Source of the DNA: Gammaproteobacteria bacterium
GTDB lineage: Bacteria; Pseudomonadota; Gammaproteobacteria; SZUA-229
Assembly: GCA_027858635.1 (NCBI GenBank)
Contig: JAQICG010000381.1
Span: forward strand, 1-5,184
DNA length: 5,184 nucleotides
Direction of reading: 5' to 3'
A program made the translations under genes and the position numbers. Below the pieces are notes generated by a model that saw only the letters and a program-made list of their open reading frames with translations, did not search any database and had not been told where the DNA came from. Within the stretch, counting starts at the first letter, position 1. Each line of letters starts with the position of its first letter. Positions 5,169 to 5,184 of this stretch are shown in pieces.

Positions 5169-5184
5169 GTATGAGGTGTTTGGT

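Noticed and set aside
1..5184. CRISPR array, tRNA, rRNA, integron attC or a defence cluster
   Set aside because: No regularly spaced repeats, no RNA gene sequence, no attC core pairs and no linked effector genes are visible.

Overview
The window looks like a chromosomal segment of a gammaproteobacterium. The basis is the two intact genes: a long-form IspG and a COG3199-type ATP-NAD kinase, both moderately GC-rich, plus a REP-associated transposase and REP-like palindromes of a kind common in that class. The exact genus cannot be read from the sequence. No rRNA, tRNA, CRISPR array or phage module is visible.

Left third (1-1050) is a mobile-DNA graveyard. On the minus strand, 24-152 encodes the last ~42 residues of an IS256-family transposase, with its presumed terminal region running off the left edge. 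This remnant stops where a short GGGGACAGACCACG-type sequence begins. A REP-associated tyrosine transposase (RAYT, 219-755 +) follows, with its HUH motif and catalytic Tyr intact but its C-terminus lost after an apparent 1-nt frameshift at a CCC run (719-721). Two REP-like palindromes (870-910 and 957-986, the latter with a GTAG foot) lie 3' of it. A CTCYGCG-type short tandem repeat (1011-1050) closes the region.

Middle (1050-2606) holds gene fragments. The repeat abuts an N-terminally truncated M42-like metallopeptidase (1050-1679 +). It is followed by a ~77-nt imperfect inverted repeat (1796-1872), a small hypothetical gene with a good ribosome binding site (1904-2131 -), and a receiver-domain remnant (2319-2606 -). 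The remnant lacks its N-terminus, has an in-frame stop, and has Asn and Arg in place of the conserved phosphoacceptor Asp and Lys.

Right half (2669-5168) holds the two intact genes, transcribed divergently from an ~118-bp intergenic region with competing short hairpins and candidate -10 boxes. ispG (-) makes the isoprenoid precursor HMBPP in the MEP pathway. The COG3199 kinase-like protein (+) is predicted to act on NAD. They share the intergenic region, but no direct functional link is evident. The contrast is between an intact housekeeping right half and a decaying, repeat-rich left half. I found no convincing new defence or biosynthetic system. The most notable item is the decayed REP-RAYT locus lying against an IS256 remnant.
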